Part shown: positions 1-8,753 of the stretch, piece after piece
Layout: each line of letters starts with the position of its first letter
Numbering within the stretch: the stretch's first letter is position 1
Program-made: the position numbers and the translations under genes
The notes under the pieces: generated by a model
The model's input: only the letters and a program-made list of their open reading frames with translations
The model's database searches: none
What the model was told of the DNA's origin: nothing
Assembly (NCBI RefSeq): GCF_049739465.1
Contig: NZ_JBMHHY010000021.1
Coordinates: 1-64,000, forward strand
Direction: 5' to 3'
DNA length: 64,000 bases
From: Embleya sp049739465
GTDB lineage: Bacteria; Actinomycetota; Actinomycetes; Streptomycetales; Streptomycetaceae

Positions 1-60
1 GAGGCTTCTTCTTCCCCATGCTCTCCATGATGGACATCCTCCCCAAGGGACCGCAGCCCC

Positions 61-258
61 TCAGCCAGGGTGTCCGTCAAAACGGATCAAGCCCAGTTCC
101 AGGACCGCGAGCCACCACTTGAGGCGGTCCGACGAGGTTGTCGGCATCAGGAGCCGGGTCAGCCTCAGCAGGAACCAGCTCGTGACGACTACGAGGGCCA
201 ACAAGAGCCTGCCCCACCATGGCGCGTCGATCAAAGGATCGGTGAAGTTGCCGAACAT
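61..258 (-). CDS. small single-pass membrane protein
   Basis: The 65-residue product has one clear hydrophobic segment (about residues 18-38, LLLALVVVTSWFLLRLTRLL) between a short polar N-terminus and a polar tail, so it is probably a one-span membrane protein. Its ATG lies one base after the TGA of the upstream gene (TGA-C-ATG on the minus strand), which argues for translational coupling and for both ORFs being real. I do not recognise a family. It lies in a lower-G+C, decayed stretch next to a tRNA-Pro gene. Confidence 0.5.
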   Translation of the reverse strand: MFGNFTDPLIDAPWWGRLLLALVVVTSWFLLRLTRLLMPTTSSDRLKWWLAVLELGLIRFDGHPG

Positions 259-259
259 G

Positions 260-1156
260 TCACACCTGCCAGCGGCGGATGTGGAGACACGCCGTCCCGA
301 GACGGACGTCGTAACTGTCGCGGTAGGTGATGCTTGTTGCGTTCGCCAGTCCTGCGACCGGATCGGTCAAAGCCGCGACGACGTCAGCGGTGTGCGGATA
401 CCCCGTCCACACCAATTCCCACTCATCGCCGGCGCCCCAGAGTCTCCGCACGGGACCGTGAGCGTAGTTCCCTTTCGGCCGAGGGAGGTTGCGTCGAAGA
501 GGGTCCCAGTGCCAGTTGCCGGTAGCCCACCGGCCGAACCGGTCCTTAACGGAAAGTCGCACGAACAGGCCTGCGAGCAAGCGACGCATGTCGTCGCTCA
601 TGGGGGGAATTTCTGTGAAGGCCCTGGATTCTGTGGTACCCATGGTCTCGCCGAGGAATGGCCGGACGCACGCGTCCGATACGTGTTTCGCTTTGAGTCC
701 GCGTGGCCTCAGCTGCTCGGGCCAGATCCCGGCGAGGGTCAAGCGGGCCCCGGTGTGGAGGTGGATCCCACCGATCCACCACTCGCCCACGCTTACCGAT
801 TCGGAGTCCATAAGGCGAATGCCGGGCATACCGAAACCGCCACGAGGGTCCATGCGATCCGCGACGTTGTCAGGGGCGTTCGTATGCAGGAAGAGATAGT
901 CCCAACCCGGTGAGACGGTGATGGTGTACCAGGTCAGAGCACTGAGATCCCAGGCGCTCGGCCACGCCGCGATTGGTCCGCGGTTGAAGAATCCCAAGGC
1001 AAGGAGCGCGCGAAACTCCGTCTGCTCCGGCGTGCAGTGGTCCAGGCCGACACTGTCCAGTCCACGGGGTGTGCCCGCCTTGGCGGCGGATGCAGACTCC
1101 TCGGTGTACCGAGCGCGTTCTTTCCCCTGGCGGTCACGCTTTTTAGAATTGGACAC
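260..1156 (-). CDS. hypothetical protein coupled to the small membrane protein
   Basis: This is an open frame of about 298 codons from a GTG at 1156; the frame stays open to an ATG at 1321, so the start is uncertain. The first 35 residues are charged. The body is rich in Trp and Gly (for example WPSAWDLSALTWYTITVSPGW) and looks like a folded globular domain. Its TGA is one base from the ATG of the next small membrane-protein gene, so the two form an operon. No domain family is recognised. A secreted or immunity-type function is possible, but nothing in the sequence shows it. Third-position G+C is lower than in neighbouring core genes, consistent with transfer. Confidence 0.5.
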   Translation of the reverse strand: MSNSKKRDRQGKERARYTEESASAAKAGTPRGLDSVGLDHCTPEQTEFRALLALGFFNRGPIAAWPSAWDLSALTWYTITVSPGWDYLFLHTNAPDNVADRMDPRGGFGMPGIRLMDSESVSVGEWWIGGIHLHTGARLTLAGIWPEQLRPRGLKAKHVSDACVRPFLGETMGTTESRAFTEIPPMSDDMRRLLAGLFVRLSVKDRFGRWATGNWHWDPLRRNLPRPKGNYAHGPVRRLWGAGDEWELVWTGYPHTADVVAALTDPVAGLANATSITYRDSYDVRLGTACLHIRRWQV

Positions 1157-1502
1157 ACTGCACCCATCTGGCCATCCCGGTCTGGCTGACGAGGCGTTGC
1201 ATCCTTGGCGTTCCCGTGCCGGCGCGATCCGCTCTGCGGATCTTGCTGCGAAGTGGTGCTCCACACCCATGGAATGTGCGCGCCGCAGAATACCGGGATC
1301 TGCGGTCGCAGCAGAAACCAAGCTTCGCTGCCGACGGCATCAAGCATACCCAACGGTCCTTCGTATCGCCCGTACCGACGCCGAGGGTGCTGACTTCGAT
1401 GCTCCGCAGCGCAGAGGGATGGCCCAAATACGTTGTGGAGGAGCCGCGTTGGGCCATATTCCGCTTCCGTCTCCGATGGCTGATTACCCTGAGACCTGGC
1501 AG
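1157..1502. other. stretch without a supported gene
   Basis: Several overlapping ORFs cross this stretch on both strands, but none has the third-position G+C bias or protein-like composition of its neighbours. I see no promoter, repeat or RNA gene. It may be decayed coding DNA between the membrane-protein operon and the pseudogene. Confidence 0.4.
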
Positions 1503-2195
1503 CTACCCCACTGACCAACGAGTGTGCGACGCTCCGGGATAGAGTGCCTCGGCCACGCACCGGGGTGCCCAGTGGTCGAAGTGAGCCGCTGGATGACCGT
1601 TGCCGCGGCGATGACGAACCGGCGGACGAACAGGCCGCGGTGAACTGCTCGATGAAGGCGCCTGCCGCCAACTGTGCTTTGGTGTAGGTGACTGTGCCCT
1701 GGGTGTCGTGTCCGAAGTGAGCCGCAGTGAAGTGCGTCAGCCGCGAGCGAGGTTTCGTAGCTGTGTGGTCTGGGCTTCGGTCTCCTCGTCGCTCAACTGT
1801 GCGTGGTTCGTGGCCGGTTCGGGTTGACGGTGGAGCCGGGCGAGTTCTGCCGGATCCGCAGGTGGCGCGTCCGGCCCGTCGGCGGTGGCGAGGCTCTCAA
1901 GAGCGAGTCCGTCGTGGAGTTTGACTTTGCACGAGGCGACCGCCCAGTCTTCCAACTCTTCGCCGGCTTCGAAGATTTGCTCTCCAGAACCTCGTGGGCC
2001 ACCCCTTCGGCGAACCCCAGCACGGGGCGTCGAGGACGAGGAGTACCAAGGCACCTCAGGGTGAGAGCCGACTCGAAACTCGTCGAGTTGGACGCTCGTG
2101 TCGTCCGGACCGGTGATCCCCTCCAAACGTTCCAGCGCTTCGGCGAGCGAGCGCCACACCCACCCGCTGGAGGGCGTCCGGCGGCAGCCGCGACG
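1503..2195 (-). pseudogene. frameshifted paralogue of the gene at 2793-3767
   Basis: Minus-strand peptides in different frames line up in order with the intact protein at 2793-3767. DALQRVGV matches DELQRLGV. LLVLDAP matches LLSVDAP. LGFAEGVAHEVLE matches LEVAERSARQIVS. The stretch around KVKLHDGLALESLATADGPD matches EVQLHEELVYESLLAADGPD. LFVRRFVIAAATVIQRL matches GFVRRFVVAAVTVTGRL. CVAEALY matches CFAEEMA. At least four frame changes are needed to read them as one protein, so the copy is dead. The last homologous frame ends in a TAG at 1503-1505. The two copies lie on opposite sides of the tRNA-Pro gene and face opposite ways. The family itself is not recognised. Confidence 0.7.
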
Positions 2196-2558
2196 CAGAC
2201 GGGGCCGGCAGAGCAGAGGGGCAGGGGCGGAAGGGCTGATGATCCGGCGGTTGGAGGCTCTGGGCACGGGTCATCGGTGGTGTGGGGGACGTTGCCCGAC
2301 GCTGGTCTGGCGCCGACTGCGGGTCATAGCGCACTTGACTGGCGGTCAAATGGCCTACGGGGAAGCACTTCTCCGAAGCACAGGGTGATGAACATCTGCC
2401 GGAGCGTGTCAGAATTGATTGCCAAATCCGACTAAACGGTCAATTCTCGCGGTCTGAAATCTGACCAAGAGGGCTCCTCCAGCCGCATTTGGTCCACAGC
2501 TGGTCCACGGCGACTCGGAATGCTTCGCCAGCCTATCCAATGGTCTAAACCAGCAAAA

Positions 2559-2592
2559 GGCGCTGACCTGGGCTTTCGCCCACGTCAGCGCC
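2559..2592 (-). terminator. intrinsic terminator of tRNA-Pro
   Basis: A 9-bp stem (GGCGCTGAC with GTCAGCGCC) continues into a 4-bp inner stem around a short loop. On the minus strand it is followed by CCTTTTGC, a U-rich tail. It starts 13 bases after the tRNA 3' end. Confidence 0.75.
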
Positions 2593-2604
2593 TCTTGAAC
2601 ACCG

Positions 2605-2678
<74 letters not shown>

Positions 2679-2792
2679 GTGTTCGGCTGGCCGAACACGG
2701 AAACCATATCGCACATTGGGGGGTGGTCCGCCACGTGGTTGTTCGGTGGTGTCGGGGGTCGGGAAGGGGGTGGGGTCCGGGAAGATCTTGGG

Positions 2793-3767
2793 GTGGCTTA
2801 TCCGGTGAATGTCGATGTCGTGCCGCTCGAGACCTATCCCGATCTGGATGAACTCCAGCGGCTCGGGGTCGGGGCGTTGCTGAGTGATGGGCTCGATTCC
2901 GTGGAGGGGTTCGAGGAGGCGGATGGGGTCGGGGTGGACCTCGTGGACTATCGGGTGACGCCTCGGTCGGATGGGGCCGGGGTGTTGTTGTCGGTGGACG
3001 CGCCGACGTTGGAGGTGGCCGAGCGGAGCGCGCGGCAGATCGTGTCGGCCGTGTTGGAGGCCAGTGTGCTGCTCGCGGATTGGCGGGTGGTGCGCAGCGA
3101 GGTGCAGCTGCACGAGGAGTTGGTGTACGAGAGTCTGCTGGCGGCCGACGGGCCGGATGCGCCGGCGGTGGATCCGGCGTTGCGGGCGCGTCGGCCGATG
3201 CCCGAGGAGCGGCTGCGGATCGAGCGGGAGGCCGGGCAGGTGCGGGCGTTCGGCCTCGAGGCGTTCGGCTGCGAGCCGGATACCGCGCAGCCGGACGTAC
3301 CGGAGGAGAAGGCGCGGCTCGCGGCCGGGGCGGTGGCGAGTTCGATCCCGGTGCTGGTGGACCTGCTGTTCACCGATCTGGTCAATCTTCGGGACGCGGA
3401 CGGGGCCTCGTTCTTCGTGCTCGACGCGTTGCCGCTGACCGAGGAGGGCTTCGTCCGGCGGTTCGTGGTGGCCGCGGTCACCGTGACCGGGCGGCTCGCC
3501 GGGACCGAGTGGGCGCCGCCCGCGTGCTTCGCCGAGGAGATGGCCTTGCGGTTGTTGGTGGATCAGGCGGCGTCGCTGCTCGAGCGGCACGGGCTCTACG
3601 ACGACGACGTCGAGGCGGCGTTCGTCACCTTCAGCGACGCGGCCTCCGACGATCCGGAGTCGGTCGAGCTGCGGTTGTCCGACCCCGGGCCGGAGGAGTG
3701 GTTCGAGCCGATCGTGCCCGGGCGGCCGGTGCACGGATACGTGAGAGCGCATCGACATGAGTGGTGA
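2793..3767 (+). CDS. conserved hypothetical protein (intact copy)
   Basis: The product is about 324 residues from a GTG at 2793; the frame stays open back to an ATG at 2679, which would overlap the tRNA end, so the later start is preferred. The protein is acidic (many Asp and Glu), without signal peptide or membrane segment, hence probably cytoplasmic. It has no motif I recognise. Its importance is contextual: a frameshifted paralogue lies just beyond the tRNA-Pro gene at 1503-2195. Its last 11 bases overlap the ATG of the AraC-type regulator downstream, so the two are probably cotranscribed and translationally coupled. Confidence 0.75.
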   Translation: MAYPVNVDVVPLETYPDLDELQRLGVGALLSDGLDSVEGFEEADGVGVDLVDYRVTPRSDGAGVLLSVDAPTLEVAERSARQIVSAVLEASVLLADWRVVRSEVQLHEELVYESLLAADGPDAPAVDPALRARRPMPEERLRIEREAGQVRAFGLEAFGCEPDTAQPDVPEEKARLAAGAVASSIPVLVDLLFTDLVNLRDADGASFFVLDALPLTEEGFVRRFVVAAVTVTGRLAGTEWAPPACFAEEMALRLLVDQAASLLERHGLYDDDVEAAFVTFSDAASDDPESVELRLSDPGPEEWFEPIVPGRPVHGYVRAHRHEW

Positions 3768-4875
3768 CGCGCGCGTGGGGTGCAAGCGCTCGGGATGCCG
3801 GGCCGGGACCACCCTCGCCGAGACCACCCCTGCCGACTCCGCCCCAGCCGACTCCATCCCAGCCGACTCCATCCCAGCCGACTCCATCCCAGCCGACTCC
3901 GCCCCAGCCGACTCCATCCCAGCCGACTCCATCCCAGCCGACTCCACCCCAGCCGACTCCATCCCCGCCGTCACCACCCCAGCCGACTCCATCCCCGCCG
4001 ACTCCACCCCCGCCGACACCGCCGTGTGGACCCGAGTGCACGGTGTCCAGGACGCCCCCCTCGACCTGATGACCGCGCACTTTCGGCGGCACCGATACGC
4101 GCCGCACGCGCATGAGGAATACGCGATAGGGGTGTGCGTCGAGGGCATCGAGCAGATCAACTACCGGGGCGCCGTGCACCGCTCCGGGCCCGGGGCCCTG
4201 GTGGTCGCCGAGCCGGGGGAGACGCACACCGGCGGGCCGGGCATCCCCGAGGGGTACGCCTACCGGGTCCTCTACCCCTCGGCCACGCTGGTCGGCGAGG
4301 ACCTGCCCGGCCCCGCTCCGCACTTCCCGTCGCTGATCGTGGCCGACCCGACGCTCGCCGCGGAACTGGTCGCCGTACACGTCCACCTGACCGCGGGCGG
4401 TGACGCCTTCGAGGGCGAGTCCCGCGTCGTCGAGGTCCTTCGCGCGCTCGTCGCGCGCCACGCGGTACCCGAACGGGCCCGCCGGACCGGCTCGCCGGAC
4501 GCCGCCCGGGTGGCCCGCGCGGTCCGCGACCGGCTCGCCGACCAGCTCGTCGAGCCGCCCTCGCTCGGCGAGTTGGCCGCCGGGATCGGCCTGTCCCGCT
4601 ACCAGACCCTGCGCGCCTTCCGCGACGTCGCCGGGCTGCCCCCGTACGCCTGGCTCGCCCAGCACCGGGTCACCCGCGCCAAGGTCCTGCTCGCCCGCGG
4701 CATGACGCCCGCCCAGGCCGCGCTCGCCGTCGGCTTCGCCGACCAGGCGCACCTGGGCCGCTGGTTTCGCCGGGTGCTCGGGGTCACCCCGGCCGGCTAC
4801 CGCAACAGTGTGCTGCGCCACAACGTCAGCGTGCTGCGCAACAACGTTCTAGACCGATCGGCCACGCGTGGTTGA
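3757..4875 (+). CDS. AraC-family transcriptional regulator with repetitive N-terminus
   Basis: The product is 372 residues. Residues 1-88 are a tail made largely of pentapeptides of the x-P-A-D-S type. Residues about 90-200 form a cupin-like AraC-type sensing domain (HAHEEY, ALVVAEPGETHTGG). The C-terminal 110 residues carry two helix-turn-helix motifs (LGELAAGIGLSRYQTLRAF; PAQAALAVGFADQAHLGRWF), the DNA-binding part of the family. The ATG overlaps the end of the upstream gene by 11 bases; a shorter protein starting after the repeat would still hold both domains, so the true start is uncertain. The exporter gene follows 37 bases on, behind an inverted repeat, and is the likely target. Confidence 0.85.
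   Translation: MSGDARVGCKRSGCRAGTTLAETTPADSAPADSIPADSIPADSIPADSAPADSIPADSIPADSTPADSIPAVTTPADSIPADSTPADTAVWTRVHGVQDAPLDLMTAHFRRHRYAPHAHEEYAIGVCVEGIEQINYRGAVHRSGPGALVVAEPGETHTGGPGIPEGYAYRVLYPSATLVGEDLPGPAPHFPSLIVADPTLAAELVAVHVHLTAGGDAFEGESRVVEVLRALVARHAVPERARRTGSPDAARVARAVRDRLADQLVEPPSLGELAAGIGLSRYQTLRAFRDVAGLPPYAWLAQHRVTRAKVLLARGMTPAQAALAVGFADQAHLGRWFRRVLGVTPAGYRNSVLRHNVSVLRNNVLDRSATRG
3826..4020 (+). repeat. 15-bp minisatellite, 13 units, within the AraC-type gene
   Basis: There are thirteen consecutive 15-bp units close to atcccagccgactcc, all in frame with the regulator and encoding I/A/T-P-A-D-S pentapeptides. Three neighbouring units are identical, which suggests recent slippage. The last four units are more diverged (GTC for GAC in one). 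Because the unit is a multiple of three, copy-number change would not break the frame. Confidence 0.9.
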
Positions 4876-4892
4876 TCATCCTCTTCGATCAA
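4872..4892. promoter_or_regulatory. inverted repeat before the exporter gene
   Basis: TTGATC and GATCAA lie in inverted orientation 9 bases apart, overlapping the stop of the AraC-type gene and 20 bases before the GTG of the exporter. A GAGGGG ribosome-binding site follows. It could be a regulator site or part of a promoter; binding is an inference. Confidence 0.35.
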
Positions 4893-4912
4893 GAGATTGA
4901 GGGGACACGGCC

Positions 4913-5830
4913 GTGAGTCGTCGTGGAGCGTTGTTGTTCGGGTGCATGTGCGTGATCTGGGGGATCCCGTACCTGCTGATCAAGGTTGCGGTGGACGAGG
5001 TGTCGCCCGGCGTGCTGGTGTTCGCCCGTACCGGGATCGGCGCCCTGTTGTTGCTGCCGTTCGCGCTGCGCGGCGGCGGGATGCGGGGGCTGACCCCGTA
5101 CAAGTGGCCACTGATGGTGTTCGCGGTGACCGAGTTCGTCGGGCCGTGGTGGATGCTCTCGGACGCCGAGCGGCGACTGTCCAGCTCGACCACCGGGCTG
5201 CTGATCGCGTCCGTACCGATCTTCGGCGCGGTGCTGGTGTACCTCACCGGCGGTACCGAGCGGATGGGGCCGGTGCGCTGGGCCGGCCTGGCGATCGGCT
5301 TCGGCGGGGTCGCGGTACTGGCCGGGCCCACCCTCGGCGGCGGGGACCCGTGGGCGGCGGTCGAGGTGCTGGCCACCGCGCTGTGCTACGCCGGAGCGGC
5401 GCTGGTGGCCGAACGCCGGCTCAAGGACGTGCCGAGCCTGCCGATGACCGTGGTGTGCCTGGGCTTCACCGCGCTGGTGTACATACCCCTCGCCGCCGCG
5501 CAGTGGCCCGCCCACGTGCCGGGCGGCAAGGCGCTGGGCGCGATCGGCGTACTGGCCCTGGTCTGCACCGCGATCGCGATGGTGATCTTCTTCGAACTGG
5601 TCCGCGAGGTGGGCGCGGCGCGCGCCACGGTGATCACCTACGTCAACCCGGCCGTCGCGGTCGCCGCCGGGGTGCTGATCCTGGACGAGAGGTTCACCGT
5701 GGCGATCGGCGCCTCGTTCGTGCTCATCCTCGGCGGCGCGGTACTGGCCACCCGGCGCAACCCGACACCGGCCGCACCGCCTGCGTCCGCCGCCGACGGA
5801 CTGCCCGGGCCGGTGGACGCCCACACGTAG
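4913..5830 (+). CDS. EamA/DMT-family transporter
   Basis: The product is 305 residues with about ten evenly spaced hydrophobic segments in two similar halves, as expected for two EamA repeats of the drug/metabolite transporter superfamily. The N-terminal CVIWGIPYLLIKVAV matches the typical family start. The GTG start has GAGGGG eight bases upstream. It probably exports a small metabolite or drug across the cytoplasmic membrane. The substrate is unknown. It follows the AraC-type regulator directly on the same strand, which suggests that the regulator controls it. Confidence 0.88.
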   Translation: MSRRGALLFGCMCVIWGIPYLLIKVAVDEVSPGVLVFARTGIGALLLLPFALRGGGMRGLTPYKWPLMVFAVTEFVGPWWMLSDAERRLSSSTTGLLIASVPIFGAVLVYLTGGTERMGPVRWAGLAIGFGGVAVLAGPTLGGGDPWAAVEVLATALCYAGAALVAERRLKDVPSLPMTVVCLGFTALVYIPLAAAQWPAHVPGGKALGAIGVLALVCTAIAMVIFFELVREVGAARATVITYVNPAVAVAAGVLILDERFTVAIGASFVLILGGAVLATRRNPTPAAPPASAADGLPGPVDAHT

Positions 5831-5867
5831 CGGTCGGCCGCCGGCCCGGGCCCGAACCCCCGTCGGT

Positions 5868-7118
5868 CTATGCGAAAAGTGCCTCGGTGTCCTTGTAGGC
5901 CACCCCGTCCTTCAACACCGCCAGGATGTTCTCCGGCTCCGCGAGCGCGCCGATGTCGGTCAGCGGGTTGCCCCGCGCGATCACCACGTCGGCGCGCTTG
6001 CTCGCCGCCAGGGTGCCGATCTCGTCCGCCAGGCCCAGGAGTTCGGCCGCGTTTGCGGTACCGGCCGAGATCGCCGCCAGCGGGGAGAGGCCGCAGTCGA
6101 CCAGGTGGGCCAACTCGCGCAGGTTCGTGCCGTGTTCGGCGATGCCGCAGTCGGTACCCATCGCCACCCGCACCCCACGTTCGATCGCGCGCGGGATGTG
6201 CGTGCGGGCGATCGTCTGCCAGTGCTTCTTCTTCGCGTACGCCCAGCTCGCCGCCTTGGTCGGGTCCGGGTCGGTGTTGGCCGTGGTCAACGTCGGGACC
6301 AGGAACGTGTCGTGCTCCAGCATCAGGTCGATGATCTCGTCGTCGATCGCGTAGCCGTGCTCGACGCTGGCCACGCCGGCCCGTACCGCGTTCAGGATCC
6401 CCCCGCGGCCCTGTGCGTGCGCGGCGACCTTCTTGCCCCGGTGACCGCCCGCGATCTCGACGATCGTGCGGATCTCGTCCTCGAGGAAGCCGTCGTCGTC
6501 GGGCTGATCGCTCGGGCTCCACACGCCGCCCGTGGCCGCGACCTTGATCACGTCCGCGCCGACCCGCAACACCTCGCGCACCGCCCGGCGGCACGCGTCC
6601 GGCCCGTCCGCGAGCCGGCCCATCGTCGGGTCCACCTCGCCGTGCTGGGTCGGCAGCCGGAAGTCGCCGTGCCCACCGGTCGGGCTCAGCATCGCCACCG
6701 CGATCTGCAGCCGAGGCCCGACCAACAGCCCCTGCTCGACCGCCAGTTTGTGGCCCATGTCCGCGCCGCCGAGATCGCGCACCGTGGTCACGCCCGCCTC
6801 CAGCGTCGCGCGCAGCCGGGGCGCGGCCAGGAACGTCCGCAACGTCGGCGGCAACGCGGCGATCTCGGCGTGACTGAACGCCCCGCCGGGCGCGGCGACA
6901 TGCACGTGGCAGTCGATGAACCCGGGCAGGATCGTCCGCCCACGCACATCCACGCGCCGCGTACCGACCGGCAGTTCGGCCGGCACGTCCGAGCCCGCCC
7001 CCGCCCAAACCACCCGCCCGTCCGCGAGCAGCACCGCGCCCGCGCGGATCGGCTCGCCGCCGCGACCGTCGAACAGCAGGCCGTTGTGCAGGAGTACCGG
7101 GGTCTGCCGATCTGACAT
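5868..7118 (-). CDS. amidohydrolase-family metal-dependent hydrolase
   Basis: The product is 416 residues. The metal-binding set of the amidohydrolase superfamily is visible: H71 and H73 (DCHVH), a lysine in VIKVAATGG that is likely carboxylated, histidines in AAHAQG and VEHGYAID, and an aspartate in GTDCG near the end. The sequence resembles imidazolonepropionase/prolidase-like dipeptidases (Pro-Xaa or amide hydrolases). It is the last gene of a minus-strand operon after an amidase and an MFS transporter, so it probably acts on the same imported amide. The ATG (MSDRQTP) has AAGGGA upstream; the preceding 55 bases are an 8-bp tandem repeat. Confidence 0.85.
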   Translation of the reverse strand: MSDRQTPVLLHNGLLFDGRGGEPIRAGAVLLADGRVVWAGAGSDVPAELPVGTRRVDVRGRTILPGFIDCHVHVAAPGGAFSHAEIAALPPTLRTFLAAPRLRATLEAGVTTVRDLGGADMGHKLAVEQGLLVGPRLQIAVAMLSPTGGHGDFRLPTQHGEVDPTMGRLADGPDACRRAVREVLRVGADVIKVAATGGVWSPSDQPDDDGFLEDEIRTIVEIAGGHRGKKVAAHAQGRGGILNAVRAGVASVEHGYAIDDEIIDLMLEHDTFLVPTLTTANTDPDPTKAASWAYAKKKHWQTIARTHIPRAIERGVRVAMGTDCGIAEHGTNLRELAHLVDCGLSPLAAISAGTANAAELLGLADEIGTLAASKRADVVIARGNPLTDIGALAEPENILAVLKDGVAYKDTEALFA

Positions 7119-7136
7119 AACGTCAAATCCCTTCTC

Positions 7137-7192
7137 TGAATGGATGAATGGGTGAATGGGTGAATGGGTGAATGGATGGATCAATGAATGAA
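7137..7192. repeat. 8-bp tandem repeat between two operon genes
   Basis: Copies of tgaatggg and near-copies (tgaatgga, tcaatgaa) run head to tail between the MFS stop and the start of the amidohydrolase. On the minus strand they give CATTCACC-type units just upstream of the ribosome-binding site. This is a candidate slippage site that could alter spacing or RNA structure. Confidence 0.75.
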
Positions 7193-7213
7193 CGGGAAAG
7201 GGGAAACCGGCCG

Positions 7214-8680
7214 TCAAGCCGCCGCGGAAACCGCGCCGACCCGCGGCACGGCCACCTCCGTACGCGGCCCCCGGACGAGCATCGCGAACACCGCGATCAG
7301 CACGGAAACCCCGGCGCAGCACCACCACACCGCCACATACGCATGCTCCGTCGGCACCTTCGAGTGGCCGATCGTCAACGACGTGAGCAGCGCCGCGAAC
7401 ACCGCGCCCGCCACGCTGCCGCCCAGGGTCTTGGTGGTGTTGTAGACGCCGGTCGCGATCCCGGTACGGTCGGCCGGCGACGCGTCCAGGACCAACCCCG
7501 GCAGCGCGCCCAGGGCCAGGCCGGTGCCGAGCCCGATCACCGAGTTGGCGACCAGGAACTGCCACGGCGCACCGTGCCCGAGGGTCAGGAACACATATCC
7601 GACGGTCATCGCCGCGCCGCCGAGGCCGAGCACCACCCGTCCGCCGAGCGCCTTCGCCAGACGGGCCACCACGGTCGCCGCCGCGAACGCGAACACCCCG
7701 GACGGCAACATCATCCAGCCGATGCCGAGCGTGTCGTAGCCGAACCCGTACCCGACCTTCTCGCGCGGCGACGACAGGAACAACGACGCCGCCGTCTGCG
7801 ACCCGAACAGCGCCGCGCCCAGGAAGAAGCTCGCCACGTACACCGGCAGCAGGTTGCGTCGCGCACTCAGCCGAATGTCCACGATCGGGTGGTCGACCCG
7901 CAGTTCGACGAACACCCACGCCACCAACACCACCGCGCCGAGCGCGAACAGCGCGTACACCGGGCCCGACGTCCATCCCCACTTGGGCCCGCGCGCGATG
8001 GCGAGCAACAGCGCGGACAGGCCGACGCTGAGCATCGCCGCGCCGATCCAGTCGACCGTGCCGCCGGCCCGCGTCCGCGACTCGGGGACCAGGAAGAACG
8101 CGACCGGTACGCACAGGATGGTCACCACCGCCGGGATCCACAACACGCCGTGCACGTTCGAGATCCACTTGCCGAGCAGGCCGGCCACGATCAGCCCGGC
8201 GCTGGCGCCGAACGTCAACGAGCCGACCAGCATGCCGATCGCGGACTTCGCGCCCTGCGCGTCGAGTCGGTCCCGGACGATGCCGATCTCCAGCGGCAGC
8301 AGCGCCGCCAGCGGACCCTGCAGCACGCGCCCGAGCAACAACACGCCGAACGAGGGCGACCAGGCGACCAACACCGAGCCGATCGCCAGCGACACCACCG
8401 CCACCCGCAACAGCCGGCGGTGGCCGTACATGTCGCCGAGCCGGCCGAAGACGGGCACCGACACGGCGGCGGACAGGAGTTGCAGGCTGCTCACCCAGTT
8501 CAGGTCGCCGGCGTCGACCCGCAGGTCGGCGCCGATCTCGGGGAGCAGTACCGGCATCAGACCCTGCAGCACGCCGCTGGTCAGTTCGAGGAACACCAGG
8601 AATCCGACGACCGCGGCGACACTGACACCGGTAACGGGGCCGGTTGCCCCGGAGCCCGCCGGGGGCTTGAGGTGGGACAC
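7214..8680 (-). CDS. MFS transporter (DHA2-like)
   Basis: The product is about 488 residues with some 14 hydrophobic segments, as in the 14-TM drug:H+ antiporter-2 group. FGRLGDMYGHRRLL is the family loop between helices 2 and 3. The start chosen is GTG at 8680, preceded by CTGGAG; a longer reading from 8740 adds a non-conserved tail. It lies between the amidase and amidohydrolase genes on the same strand, so it may import the substrate or export a product of that short catabolic operon. The substrate cannot be read from sequence. Confidence 0.88.
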   Translation of the reverse strand: MSHLKPPAGSGATGPVTGVSVAAVVGFLVFLELTSGVLQGLMPVLLPEIGADLRVDAGDLNWVSSLQLLSAAVSVPVFGRLGDMYGHRRLLRVAVVSLAIGSVLVAWSPSFGVLLLGRVLQGPLAALLPLEIGIVRDRLDAQGAKSAIGMLVGSLTFGASAGLIVAGLLGKWISNVHGVLWIPAVVTILCVPVAFFLVPESRTRAGGTVDWIGAAMLSVGLSALLLAIARGPKWGWTSGPVYALFALGAVVLVAWVFVELRVDHPIVDIRLSARRNLLPVYVASFFLGAALFGSQTAASLFLSSPREKVGYGFGYDTLGIGWMMLPSGVFAFAAATVVARLAKALGGRVVLGLGGAAMTVGYVFLTLGHGAPWQFLVANSVIGLGTGLALGALPGLVLDASPADRTGIATGVYNTTKTLGGSVAGAVFAALLTSLTIGHSKVPTEHAYVAVWWCCAGVSVLIAVFAMLVRGPRTEVAVPRVGAVSAAA

Positions 8681-8753
8681 GATGAACTCCAGGGGACGGG
8701 ACGGGGACGTACCGGGCAGGACGGCGGTACGTGCTGGCACGTGCGGGAGTACG

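Noticed and set aside
934..1671. minus-strand ORF as a separate gene
   Set aside because: It overlaps the hypothetical gene and the pseudogene in other frames; only its right end carries pseudogene homology in a different frame, and no start or family is evident.
1..2600. integrated phage or ICE at tRNA-Pro
   Set aside because: Decay, low G+C and a pseudogene fit, but no integrase, excisionase or duplicated att site is visible, so it is kept as a finding and not called as an element.
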